In this document: piece after piece, positions 15,796 to 23,795 of the stretch
Position numbering within the stretch: position 1 is the first letter of the stretch
Layout of the letters: every line of letters begins with the position of its first letter
Assembly: GCA_964482225.1 (NCBI GenBank)
Contig: CAYZWT010000003.1
Span: 1-64,000 of the forward strand
Length of the DNA stretch: 64,000 nt
From: UBA1429 sp964482225
Lineage (GTDB): Bacteria > Chloroflexota > Anaerolineae > UBA1429
Reading direction: 5' to 3'
Notes under the pieces: model-generated
Told to the model about the DNA's origin: nothing
Databases searched by the model: none
The model's input: the letters and a program-made list of their open reading frames with translations, nothing else
Translations under genes and position numbers: made by a program

Positions 15796-16857
15796 CTATC
15801 CCTCCTCTGGGCTGACGAGACTCTGCTCAATGCTCTTTGCGATGGCGCGTCCTAGTGCCACTGGAACGGCGTTTCCGATGAGGGCTCCCACGCGCCTGAA
15901 GTACACTGGCTCGTCGGGCGGAACGAACTCGTAGTCCGGAGGGAAAGTCTGAAGAAGGGCAGCCTCCCGGAGCGTCAGGGCCCGATCCTGCTCGGGGTGC
16001 CCAAAGCGTCCGCTTCCATACGCATACGCCTGCGTGGTGATCGTTGGAGAAGGCTCGTCCCATCTCATACGTCCGTAGACTGACTGATACGTCACTCCCG
16101 AGCTTCGTCTATGGCATCCGGCTACCAATTCGGGGGGCCAGTCGTTCCATGAGCCCCCCGGTTTGGAAGCACGAATACGTGCGAGGTTCCGCCTCGACAA
16201 CTTGGCGGCCCTATGCAGACGATCGGTTTCACTCGCTTCGCCGGCCTGCAGAGATTCCAGATCTCCTATCGCAGAATGTACATCCAGATACTGCTCAGGA
16301 TTATGGGTGGGCTCAATGAGCGTGACAGGAGCAAGTCTCGATGCGATGAGCACTAGTCGAGATCGCGTTTGTGGAATGCCGTAATCGGGACAGAAGACAC
16401 ACGGAGCATAATATACATGGTACCCTGCGGACTCCAGCTGCGACACAAAGCCTCTGAACACAAGGCCCTGCCGGAACCGAACCAGGTCAGGGACATTCTC
16501 CATGGTGACCACGTCGGGCAATACGGCCGAAACTAGATCGGCGAAGCGCTTGACCAGCCTCCAACGTTGCTCTTTGTCGGTTCTTCCCTGGGCATAGCGA
16601 GAGAAAGGTTGGCATGGCGCACACCCGGCAAGGACACTCACGGCGTCGCCCGAGTACCACGATGCGATCTCGCACGGAGAGAGCTCCTCGACCCGCTGAG
16701 ATACAAAGACGGCTCCTGGGTTGTTTTTCTGGAATGGGTACTGGCAGTAGGGATCAATGTCATAACCTGCTCGTATCTGGAACCCTTCCAGCATGAGGCC
16801 ATGCGCCAATCCGCCTGCCCCGCAGAATAGATCCACGACTTGATACGAACTGACCAT
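15796..16857 (-). CDS. DNA (cytosine-5-)-methyltransferase
   Basis: This 353-aa enzyme shows the ordered C5-methyltransferase motifs: I VDLFCGAGG, IV GCAPCQPFS with nucleophile Cys82, VI MENVPDL with Glu120, VIII QTRSRLVLIA, and IX/X around LTLREAALLQTFP and GALIGNAVPVALG. It transfers methyl groups to cytosine in a specific DNA site; the target-recognition region lies roughly between residues 200 and 285. ATG 16857 was chosen with AAGGA upstream (an ATG at 16869 is also in frame). Longer in-frame extension runs into the 111-bp repeat and is not real. It is the first gene of the island operon and presumably protects host DNA from it. Confidence 0.92.
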   Translation of the reverse strand: MVSSYQVVDLFCGAGGLAHGLMLEGFQIRAGYDIDPYCQYPFQKNNPGAVFVSQRVEELSPCEIASWYSGDAVSVLAGCAPCQPFSRYAQGRTDKEQRWRLVKRFADLVSAVLPDVVTMENVPDLVRFRQGLVFRGFVSQLESAGYHVYYAPCVFCPDYGIPQTRSRLVLIASRLAPVTLIEPTHNPEQYLDVHSAIGDLESLQAGEASETDRLHRAAKLSRRNLARIRASKPGGSWNDWPPELVAGCHRRSSGVTYQSVYGRMRWDEPSPTITTQAYAYGSGRFGHPEQDRALTLREAALLQTFPPDYEFVPPDEPVYFRRVGALIGNAVPVALGRAIAKSIEQSLVSPEEG

Positions 16858-16993
16858 GTTCCGATGCATCCTTATTCTAGTTTGCTCCACAACCAATGAT
16901 AGCATCAGCCTTCGTGAACCGCAAGGTGGGCCATCCCTAACACACGTGGATTCATGGGATGGCTTCCACTCCCATGCCCGCGCCTTCGCCAGC

Positions 16994-17104
16994 GCATCAT
17001 ACGACGCCTGCTTCAAGTGCAACAGCCACTCTGCCGTTTTGCCAAGCAAAAACCGCCTGAGCAACACTCAGGCGGTCGGTAGCAGGTGCCCCCAAGGGGG
17101 AGCG
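16994..17104. repeat. 111-bp direct repeat, right copy, with terminator
   Basis: This is the partner of 11087-11197. Its minus-strand hairpin with T-run (17048-17076) lies downstream of the nitroreductase remnant and the Lnt-like gene, both on the minus strand. Apart from this repeat and the upstream region of the methyltransferase gene, the stretch 16858-17232 holds nothing that I can identify. Confidence 0.85.
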
Positions 17105-17232
17105 GCCAGTATACCTGACGATCCGCTGGCGCTGACACGTGGCCCTATGATGAGCCACCGCCCCAGGCGGATCCACAACTCGCGGCCAGCGGGATCGACT
17201 ACCAGCAGATGGCGGCTATAGTCGTGGTAGAT

Positions 17233-17354
17233 TCAGATAGTGTCCTTGCGAGCGGCGAACTTGCACGGCTGGGTGTTGTGTCCGTTGGCGGCCAGGGTGT
17301 TGTGGCTGACCTTTTCTAGCACGAGCTGTGACAGGGTCCTCCCAGCAGATTCGT
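17233..17354 (-). pseudogene. Nitroreductase (Acg-like) N-terminal remnant
   Basis: About 40 codons on the minus strand end in TLAANGHNTQPCKFAARKD and a stop. This resembles the flavin-binding N-terminal motif of Acg/nitroreductase proteins (ANGHNTQPW followed by K-F), with Trp changed to Cys. Upstream the frame enters the 53-bp repeat, so the gene has lost its true start and everything after the motif. It looks like debris from an insertion or recombination event. Confidence 0.5.
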
Positions 17355-17407
17355 GCTTGCATCCGTGGCTGCGAAACTCCCCGGAGATGATCACGCTCAG
17401 CGGCGGT
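17355..17407. repeat. 53-bp direct repeat, left copy
   Basis: Identical to 18912-18964 and in the same orientation; the pair flanks the Lnt-like gene. The stop codon of that gene (17397-17399) lies inside this copy. Confidence 0.9.
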
Positions 17408-18857
17408 CTCGCTGACGCACTAGGTCTCGTAGAGCCAAGACGACCGCTGCTGCCAGTGCTGCCCAGACCAAAACTATGAACCAATCCCCAAGCTCGCCAT
17501 AGAGCGTCTTGATCCCCTTTATAGGCAAGTCGGCAATCATCACGCGGTCATCGGTGTCAAAGTAGTTTTGATAAGCCAGGGTGTTACCGGCATAGTCTGC
17601 CGCAATAGAGGTTGACTTGTTGGCGTGGCGAAAGGTAGAAAATCCGTACTCTATTCCTCTGAGCAGCCCAATTTGCGTGTGATACGGGCTGATCAACTCG
17701 GTGTCAAAGCCGGGCACCAGCAGGATATCCACATCCCTTGAGTAGGCCTGTCGCAAGAGGCTGGGGAAATCAAGGTCGAAACAGATGACGGATGACAAGG
17801 TGCCCCAGGGCGTTTCGACGGCTGGCACAATCCCATCCGACTCGGTGGGATACCAGGATATCGTTTTCTCGTAGCGGAAGAGAGCATCGCCGTCGGGGCC
17901 GAACAATAGCACCAGATTGTCATTCTTTGTCCGACCATAGTGCAAGACCAAGGGCGTGGGCGCAAAGTACACCTGGTTTTCCTGAGCAAAGGCCTGGGCG
18001 CGCTCCAGGAAAGCATCCAGGTCATCCTCATACATCACCGCATTCCCCTCGCTCCAGAAGATAATCTTGGCGCCATAGTCTGCCGCGCGTTGGCTTGACG
18101 CAAAGAGCCGGTCGTTGATGGCGTTCAGTTCCTCCGCGTACTCGGTCTTGCTCTCGGGGGGAGTGCCGCTGTCAGTGATGACCCAATAATCGCGGGGATG
18201 AGTTTCTGTAACGCCCGCAATGCGGACGGTTCCGGCGGCGGGGCGGGTCAACAGGTTCTTACTGTAGCCGTAAGCCAGGACAACGGCGAACACAGCTGCC
18301 AGAACGATCACAGGTCGCCCGGCTCTCCGCAGATCAAAGTTGTTCTCCCAAGTGAGATTCACGATTGTCGCCGTCAAGCCAATCAGAAAAGTGAGGCCCC
18401 ACAGTCCGGTTAGAGAAACAGTCTGCACCAGCGCCGCATAACCGAATTGTCCCGCGGCCGGAGAAAAGACGGTTCCAACGGGAGAAAAGCCCAACAGGAA
18501 ATCACTGGCGGTATACACTAGTGGAAACATCAGCAGCATTCCGAGACGCTTGCCGGAGCGGGCGCACCAGCGGTCAATGTACAGCGCGGTCCACAGCGGC
18601 AGTAGCACCAGCAGGCTAAAGACGAACTCCATATATAGGGGCATATCCCATCCGCCCGTGATGCTCAGCAGACGGAAGAGAGCCGTTGCGGCCAGGATAG
18701 GCAGTGTCTCGTACCACCTACCCATAAGCCGGAAGGAACGGATCAGCAAAATCGGCGACAGCCAGGCGGCGATGGCGATATGCCAGTGCAAGCCGACGAA
18801 AAGGATCAAGACAGCGCCAACAAGCCCGCTACCGAAACGTTCGATGTTCTTGTTCAT
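17397..18857 (-). CDS. lnt: Apolipoprotein N-acyltransferase-like membrane nitrilase (Lnt family)
   Basis: The 486-aa protein has about seven N-terminal membrane segments, a carbon-nitrogen hydrolase domain and one C-terminal membrane helix, as in Lnt. The Glu-Lys-Cys triad is visible: WSEGN (Glu270), YEKTI (Lys331) and VICFDLDFP (Cys359). Lnt N-acylates the diacylglyceryl cysteine of lipoproteins on the outer face of the membrane. ATG 18857 has only a weak ribosome site; the frame extends upstream without a better start. GC content is visibly lower than in flanking genes, and identical 53-bp repeats flank the gene, so it was probably acquired. It could also be a relative acting on another acceptor. 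Confidence 0.8.
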   Translation of the reverse strand: MNKNIERFGSGLVGAVLILFVGLHWHIAIAAWLSPILLIRSFRLMGRWYETLPILAATALFRLLSITGGWDMPLYMEFVFSLLVLLPLWTALYIDRWCARSGKRLGMLLMFPLVYTASDFLLGFSPVGTVFSPAAGQFGYAALVQTVSLTGLWGLTFLIGLTATIVNLTWENNFDLRRAGRPVIVLAAVFAVVLAYGYSKNLLTRPAAGTVRIAGVTETHPRDYWVITDSGTPPESKTEYAEELNAINDRLFASSQRAADYGAKIIFWSEGNAVMYEDDLDAFLERAQAFAQENQVYFAPTPLVLHYGRTKNDNLVLLFGPDGDALFRYEKTISWYPTESDGIVPAVETPWGTLSSVICFDLDFPSLLRQAYSRDVDILLVPGFDTELISPYHTQIGLLRGIEYGFSTFRHANKSTSIAADYAGNTLAYQNYFDTDDRVMIADLPIKGIKTLYGELGDWFIVLVWAALAAAVVLALRDLVRQRDRR

Positions 18858-18911
18858 TTCCAATTCTCTGTTGACAGATGAGCGTGTTTCGCTTTGCCCG
18901 CCCAACGGCGC

Positions 18912-18964
18912 GCTTGCATCCGTGGCTGCGAAACTCCCCGGAGATGATCACGCTCAGCGGCGGT
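18912..18964. repeat. 53-bp direct repeat, right copy
   Basis: Identical to 17355-17407; see there. It begins 54 bases upstream of the Lnt-like start codon and lies between that gene and tRNA-Glu. Confidence 0.9.
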
Positions 18965-19095
18965 GCTGGACAATTCCTGGTCGTAGGAGCAATCGGCGGA
19001 TAAAGGGTACGCCCAGTTCGACCGCGTATCTCCCCACCGGAGCGCTTTCGGCTTGCACAGAAGAACCACACCAAGTACGGTGGGGCATTCAAGAG

Positions 19096-19168
19096 TGCCC
19101 CCAGGGGAATTCGAATCCCCGTCGCAGCCTTGAAAGGGCTGTGTCCTAGGCCACTAGACGATGGGGGC
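19096..19168 (-). tRNA. tRNA-Glu (anticodon UUC)
   Basis: The 73-nt cloverleaf has a 7-bp acceptor stem (GCCCCCA with TGGGGGC), an anticodon arm CAGCC-CTTTCAA-GGCTG with anticodon TTC, and a T arm GGGGA-TTCGAAT-TCCCC. CCA is not encoded. The 3' end points toward the island at 11-19 kb, the usual side for integrated elements. Confidence 0.95.
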
Positions 19169-19244
19169 CAAGCGCCACGGATTGTAGCATGGGCGCAGAG
19201 CGCGGTCAAATGCGCGACCGCGCCGCCGCAAGAGCACATCCGGC

Positions 19245-19273
19245 TTGACACGTCTCCTCCATGCTGCCAAAAT
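19245..19273 (+). promoter_or_regulatory. Promoter of the lipoprotein hydrolase gene
   Basis: A consensus -35 TTGACA (19245-19250) is followed after 17 bases by CAAAAT (19268-19273), a moderate -10. The start codon lies about 80 bases downstream. Confidence 0.4.
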
Positions 19274-19358
19274 GCCGCGAATCGCGCGTTGTACGTCGCC
19301 ATGCCGGGTTCCTGATTCACCCGCGCCATCTACGATAACTCACAAGAGGAGGTCTGCC

Positions 19359-20366
19359 ATGCTACGGATTCGCTGGCTGCTGATTCTGGCCCTGCTGCTG
19401 GGCGGTTGTGCCCAGGCTACACCGGCCGTAACGCCCACACCCACACCTGAGAGCGTCGCGGCGGCTCCCACGCTTGCGCCCACGGCTTTACCCACGGTGA
19501 CGCCCGCGCCGCCCACCGCCACACCAGAGACGCCCACGCCCACGGCGCCACCCCCGACGGCCACTGCCGAGCCGCCGACGCCCATTCCGCCCACCGCCAC
19601 GCCCGAGCCGCCGCCGGGACTGCCCCCAGAGCCCCAGGCGGTCTCGTTCACCGCCGAGGATGGGCAAGAGCTGGAGGGCGTCTATTATCCGGGGGCCTCG
19701 GGCCTGTCGCCGATGGTCGTCCTGATGCACTGGGCCGGCGGCGATCTACGTGATTGGGGCGCCATCGCTCCCTGGCTGCAGAACCGGGGCGTTGCGCCGC
19801 CCCCGCCGACCGGCGGCATGCCCTGGCTAGACGATTCCTGGTTTCCACCGATGCCCGAAGACGAGTCCTATGCGGTGTTCACCTTTACCTTTCGGGGGTG
19901 TGAAGGCGGCTGCCGCCAGTTCGACCGCGAAGGTTGGCTGCTGGATGCCCAGGCGGCCATGCGCACCGCCCGCGGGCTAGAGGGTGTGGATCCGCAGCGC
20001 GTTGTGGCCGTGGGTGCCAGCCTGGGCGCCGATGGCGCCGCCGACGGTTGCCTGCTGCTCAACCAAGAGTTCCCCGCGAACTGCCGGGGCGCATTCTCCC
20101 TCTCGCCGGGCAGCTATCTGGGCCCCGTCTATCCAGAGGTCATTGCCGATCTCGAGGCTGTCGAGCCGTTGCCCCTGACCCGATGCGCCTATGCGGTGGA
20201 CGATGTCCCCTCGGCCCGCGCGTGCCAGGCGGCGGAGGGCGGTCGCTACCAGGCAATCGAGTACCCGGGTGATGACCACGGCATGAGCCTGGTGCGACCC
20301 GATGCCGATCCGCCCATCTTGGAGCTGTTGATTGACTTTGTCGAAGAGGCGCTCGCAGAGGGATAG
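19359..20366 (+). CDS. Lipoprotein with Thr/Pro-rich linker and alpha/beta-hydrolase domain
   Basis: The 335-aa precursor begins with a lipoprotein signal (hydrophobic run ending LLLGGC, cleavage before Cys17). A linker of about 80 residues made of Pro, Thr and Ala repeats follows, typical of Chloroflexota surface proteins. The mature domain is an alpha/beta hydrolase of the dienelactone hydrolase type with a GASLGADG nucleophile elbow and a late His in DDHGMSL. It is therefore probably an extracytoplasmic, membrane-anchored esterase or peptidase; the substrate is unknown. ATG 19359 follows AAGAGGAGG. Confidence 0.75.
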   Translation: MLRIRWLLILALLLGGCAQATPAVTPTPTPESVAAAPTLAPTALPTVTPAPPTATPETPTPTAPPPTATAEPPTPIPPTATPEPPPGLPPEPQAVSFTAEDGQELEGVYYPGASGLSPMVVLMHWAGGDLRDWGAIAPWLQNRGVAPPPPTGGMPWLDDSWFPPMPEDESYAVFTFTFRGCEGGCRQFDREGWLLDAQAAMRTARGLEGVDPQRVVAVGASLGADGAADGCLLLNQEFPANCRGAFSLSPGSYLGPVYPEVIADLEAVEPLPLTRCAYAVDDVPSARACQAAEGGRYQAIEYPGDDHGMSLVRPDADPPILELLIDFVEEALAEG

Positions 20367-20382
20367 AGCGCCCTACGCCGAT

Positions 20383-20411
20383 TTCGCCAGATAGGGGCCT
20401 GGCGCTATACT
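20383..20411 (+). promoter_or_regulatory. Candidate rarA promoter
   Basis: TTCGCC (20383-20388) and TATACT (20406-20411) are 17 bases apart. The predicted start (about 20418) falls at the first base of the 12-bp inverted repeat described next. Confidence 0.4.
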
Positions 20412-20416
20412 GATCG

Positions 20417-20458
20417 GGCCCAGGCTCAAGCTGAGCAAGGATGCGGTGAGCCTGGGCC
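20417..20458 (+). promoter_or_regulatory. Perfect 12-bp hairpin between the hydrolase and rarA
   Basis: GGCCCAGGCTCA (20417-20428) and its exact complement (20447-20458) enclose an 18-base loop and are followed by TCTTTC. It may terminate the upstream hydrolase transcript, or form the 5' end of the rarA mRNA given the promoter just before it. The two readings are not exclusive. Confidence 0.45.
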
Positions 20459-20524
20459 TCTTTCACACAGTTCGTTCCCAGCATGTCTGTGATCGAGCCG
20501 GGCAAAGGAGCGCCGAGGGCCGAG

Positions 20525-22747
20525 ATGGATCTGTTCGAGCAAGCCCGCCAGGAACAAGTCGAGCGCGAAGCCCCGCTGGCTGCGCGTCTGCGCCCGCGCA
20601 CCCTGGACGAGTTCGTCGGCCAGGAGCATGTGGTGGGCCCTGGCCGCCTGCTGCGCCGCGCCATCCAGGCGGATCAGATCTCCTCCCTCATCTTTTATGG
20701 CCCCCCCGGCACCGGCAAGACCACCCTGGCCCGCATCATCGCCAACACCACCCACTCGCGCTTTGTGACCCTGAACGCTGTGCTGGCGGGGGTGGCCCAA
20801 CTGCGCGAGGTGGTGGCCGAGGCCCGCGAGCAGCGCTCGCTCTATGGCAGGCGCACCATCCTCTTTGTGGATGAGGTGCATCGCTGGAACAAGGCCCAGC
20901 AGGACGCCATGCTCCCCTGGGTCGAAAACGGCACCATCATCATGATTGGGGCCACCACCGAGAACCCCTGGTTCTCGGTCAACTCGGCCCTGCTGAGCCG
21001 CAGCCGCGTCTTTCAGCTCGTGCCGCTGACCGAGGGCGACCTGCGAGCCGTGGCCGAGCACGCCCTGAGCGACGCAGAGCGGGGCTATGGCGCGCTGAGC
21101 GTGCGCATTGCCCCCGATGCCCTGGATCATCTGATCCATGTGGCCGGCGGCGACGCCCGCTCGTTGCTGAATGCGCTGGAATTGGCCGTCGAGACCACCA
21201 CCCCCGACGCCGAGGGCGTCATCGTCGTGGATGTGGCCGTGGCCGAGGAGTCCATCCAGCAGCGCGCCGTGCTCTATGACCGCGAGGGCGACTATCACTT
21301 TGACACCATCAGCGCCTTTATCAAGTCGCTGCGTGGCTCCGATCCAGACGCCGCCCTCTACTGGCTGGCCAAGATGGTGCATGCGGGCGAGGACCCGCGC
21401 TTTATCCTGCGGCGTATGCTGATCTCCGCCAGCGAGGATATTGGCCTGGCCGACCCACAGGCCCTTGTGGTGGTGCAGGCCGCAGCGGCGGCCTTTGAGC
21501 GGGTGGGCTTGCCCGAAGGCCAGTTCCACCTGGCCCAAGCGGCCCTCTACCTGGCCACCACGGAGAAATCCAACACCACCCTGGGCTATTTCGATGCCTT
21601 GGAGGCGGTGCGCACCGAGCGCCGCGACGAGGTGCCCACCCACCTCAAGGATGCCAGCCGCGACAAAGAGGGTTTTGGGCATGGCGAGGGCTATCGTTAC
21701 CCCCACGCCTATCGCGATCACTGGGTGGCCCAGCAGTACCTGCCCGATGCGCTGCGGGGCCAGGTATTCTACAAGCCTTCCGACCAGGGCTATGAGCGCG
21801 CCATCGGCGAGCGGGTGGAGCGTCGCCGCGAGGCCCAGCTTGCTGCCGCCATCGAGATGGACGCCCCGGCCCGCGAGGTGCTGACCTTTTCGCCCGAGGA
21901 TCGCGCTAGAGAGCGCTGGCTGGCACGCACGGTGGACAGCTCGGCGCGCGCCCTGGCCGAGACCCGCGAAAGGGTGCTGGCGCCCCTGGATATCCGGCGC
22001 CACGACCTGGTGCTGGATCTGCACGCGGGCAGCGGCCTGCTCACCTGGGAGGCCTTGCGTCGCGCGCCAGAGGGCGGCGTATGGGCGCTGGAGCCCCAGC
22101 CCGAGCTGGCCAGGGCGCTGCGAGAGCAGGCCGCCCAGCTTGACGAATTGCTGCGCCCCATCGTGCTGGCGGGCGAGATCGAGGCATTGCCCGAACTGCT
22201 GGCGCAAGCCGGTTACCCGGATCTGCGTGTGGATGTCATCATTGGGCGCAATGCCCTGACCCGCAGCGATATCTGGGCCGCGCGTTTGCCCATTCTGCAG
22301 GGCTTGCTGGCCGCACAAGGCCGCCTCAGCCTGGCGGAGGTGGTGCCCGGCGGCGGCCAACGGCTGTATGCGCTGGCGCAGGCCGAGGCGCTGGCGCAAG
22401 ACCTGCGCCAACGCTGGGCCGCCGCAGAAGAGGCCCTGTATGACAACGAGGCCGATCCTATGGTAAACTGGGGGGCAGAAGCTCTGGAGCAGGCCATCCT
22501 GGCAGCCGGTTTCCGGCAGGCCGCCGTTGGCGTGCGCGTGGAGCAGACCGAGTTGTTGGTTACGCGCAACCAGGTAGAGCGCTGGTTCGCGCCGGTTGAG
22601 GGGGAAGAGCCGCGCTATCTGGCCCACCTGCGGGCGCACCTGGCGCCTGAGGAGATCGCTCAGATCGAGGGGCTGTTGCGCCGCGAGTTGGCCGGGCAGG
22701 TGACGCCGTGGCAGCGCACCATCGCCTTTGTCGTTGCCGGACGGTAG
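20525..22747 (+). CDS. rarA: RarA/MgsA AAA+ ATPase fused to a methyltransferase-like domain
   Basis: Residues 1 to about 430 of this 740-aa protein are a replication-associated recombination factor: GPPGTGKTT Walker A (59-67), VDEVHRWN Walker B (Asp116), a sensor segment GATTENPWFSVNSALLSR, and the C-terminal RarA tetramerisation region (SRDKEGFGHGEGYRYPHAY). RarA acts at stalled replication forks and on single-stranded-DNA-binding-protein-coated DNA. From about 440 a second module has a Rossmann-type SAM-binding signature (VLDLHAGSGLLTWEAL, Asp498, then WALEPQPEL). Such a fusion is known as a RarA/unknown-domain protein in cyanobacteria and related genomes. ATG 20525 is preferred to 20483 because of GAGGG upstream and the family N-terminus. 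It probably leads an operon with DUF4446, bactofilin and the HAD-like gene. Confidence 0.85.
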   Translation: MDLFEQARQEQVEREAPLAARLRPRTLDEFVGQEHVVGPGRLLRRAIQADQISSLIFYGPPGTGKTTLARIIANTTHSRFVTLNAVLAGVAQLREVVAEAREQRSLYGRRTILFVDEVHRWNKAQQDAMLPWVENGTIIMIGATTENPWFSVNSALLSRSRVFQLVPLTEGDLRAVAEHALSDAERGYGALSVRIAPDALDHLIHVAGGDARSLLNALELAVETTTPDAEGVIVVDVAVAEESIQQRAVLYDREGDYHFDTISAFIKSLRGSDPDAALYWLAKMVHAGEDPRFILRRMLISASEDIGLADPQALVVVQAAAAAFERVGLPEGQFHLAQAALYLATTEKSNTTLGYFDALEAVRTERRDEVPTHLKDASRDKEGFGHGEGYRYPHAYRDHWVAQQYLPDALRGQVFYKPSDQGYERAIGERVERRREAQLAAAIEMDAPAREVLTFSPEDRARERWLARTVDSSARALAETRERVLAPLDIRRHDLVLDLHAGSGLLTWEALRRAPEGGVWALEPQPELARALREQAAQLDELLRPIVLAGEIEALPELLAQAGYPDLRVDVIIGRNALTRSDIWAARLPILQGLLAAQGRLSLAEVVPGGGQRLYALAQAEALAQDLRQRWAAAEEALYDNEADPMVNWGAEALEQAILAAGFRQAAVGVRVEQTELLVTRNQVERWFAPVEGEEPRYLAHLRAHLAPEEIAQIEGLLRRELAGQVTPWQRTIAFVVAGR

Positions 22748-22777
22748 CGCTGCACCATAGAGGGATGTAGGGGAGAA

Positions 22778-23272
22778 ATGCCGCCGTACCTGATCGTAAC
22801 TCTGGTCGCCGCCTGGGTGGCCGTTGTTGGCCTGGCTATCGGGCTGATACTGACGTACCGGCGTATGAGCCGCATGGAGCGGCGCTACCAGCGCCTGGTG
22901 GAGGGCGCCTCAGGCGAGAGGCTGGAGGAGATCCTGCTGGAGCACATTGGCAGCATTCAGAGCGGCCAGCAGGAGATCGAGCGCCTGGGCGCCCAGGTCG
23001 GCGCTCAGGGCGCCGCCGTGAGCCGCGCCATCCAGCATGTGGGACTGGTGCGGTTCAACCCCTTTGACGATACCGGCGGGAACTATAGTTTTGCCCTGGC
23101 CCTTGCCGACGGCCAGGGCAAAGGTGTGCTGCTGTGCAGCCTGCACGGGCGCGGCAGCACGCGCATCTATGCCAAGCCCGTGGTTGACTGGTCATCGCCT
23201 GTGCCCCTCAGCGAAGAGGAGCAGCAGGCGGTCTCGCTGTTGAGGACAGACGCATCTAGGGTAGAGGAGTAA
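22778..23272 (+). CDS. DUF4446 family membrane-anchored protein
   Basis: The 164-aa protein has one N-terminal membrane helix (about 5-26), a coiled-coil-like segment (about 35-85) and a conserved beta region VGLVRFNPFDDTGGNYSFALALAD that defines DUF4446. Family function is unknown; it is common in Firmicutes and Chloroflexota. ATG 22778 follows GGGGAGA, 30 bases after rarA and just before the bactofilin gene, suggesting a link to the cell envelope or cytoskeleton. Confidence 0.85.
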   Translation: MPPYLIVTLVAAWVAVVGLAIGLILTYRRMSRMERRYQRLVEGASGERLEEILLEHIGSIQSGQQEIERLGAQVGAQGAAVSRAIQHVGLVRFNPFDDTGGNYSFALALADGQGKGVLLCSLHGRGSTRIYAKPVVDWSSPVPLSEEEQQAVSLLRTDASRVEE

Positions 23273-23279
23273 GAACAAG

Positions 23280-23795
23280 ATGGCGCTATTTCGCAAGGAG
23301 CAACCTCTGGCCGCGAGCAGCGGCAACGTGGACACTATATTGGGCGCCAGCGCCAATGTGCAGGGCGTGCTCAAATCGGATGGCAACATCCGCGTGGATG
23401 GCATCCTGCAGGGCAGGATCGAGACCGCAGGCAACGTCGTGATCGGCCCATCCGCCAAGGTGGTGGCTGATATCAGCGCCAACTCGGTCCAGGTCTGGGG
23501 CCATGTTCAGGGCAACATTCGGGCGGACGGGCGGCTGGAGATCCTCTCGACCGGGCGCGTCTTTGGCGAGCTGTGCGTCTCTGCTCTGATGATAGATAGG
23601 GGCGGGCTGTTCCGGGGGCAGTGCTACATGAGCGGGCAGGATGCCGACCTGCTCGAGTGCGCCGCAGATGGGCGGCTGCTTCTGGCGGGCGCCGCCGAGG
23701 AGGAGAGCGCTGCCGCCAAGGGCGAGCAAGCGCCGTCCAAGCTGGAGGGAACGCTATCCGTCCGCGAAAGTGAGCAGGCGGCAGGCGCCGGATGA
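23280..23795 (+). CDS. Bactofilin (polymer-forming cytoskeletal protein)
   Basis: The 171-aa protein has the right-handed beta-helix core of bactofilins, with repeats such as SANVQGVLKSDGNIRVDGILQGRI, NVVIGPSAKVVADIS and NSVQVWGHVQGNIRADGRL. Disordered ends flank the core. Bactofilins polymerise without nucleotide into filaments that position envelope enzymes. It lies eight bases after the DUF4446 gene and shares an ATGA overlap with the next gene, so all three should be made together. Confidence 0.88.
   Translation: MALFRKEQPLAASSGNVDTILGASANVQGVLKSDGNIRVDGILQGRIETAGNVVIGPSAKVVADISANSVQVWGHVQGNIRADGRLEILSTGRVFGELCVSALMIDRGGLFRGQCYMSGQDADLLECAADGRLLLAGAAEEESAAAKGEQAPSKLEGTLSVRESEQAAGAG

Noticed and set aside
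20426..22639. 737-codon minus-strand frame opposite rarA
   Set aside because: The plus strand has clear Walker motifs and RarA homology; the antisense reading is Gly/Gln/His-rich without domains.
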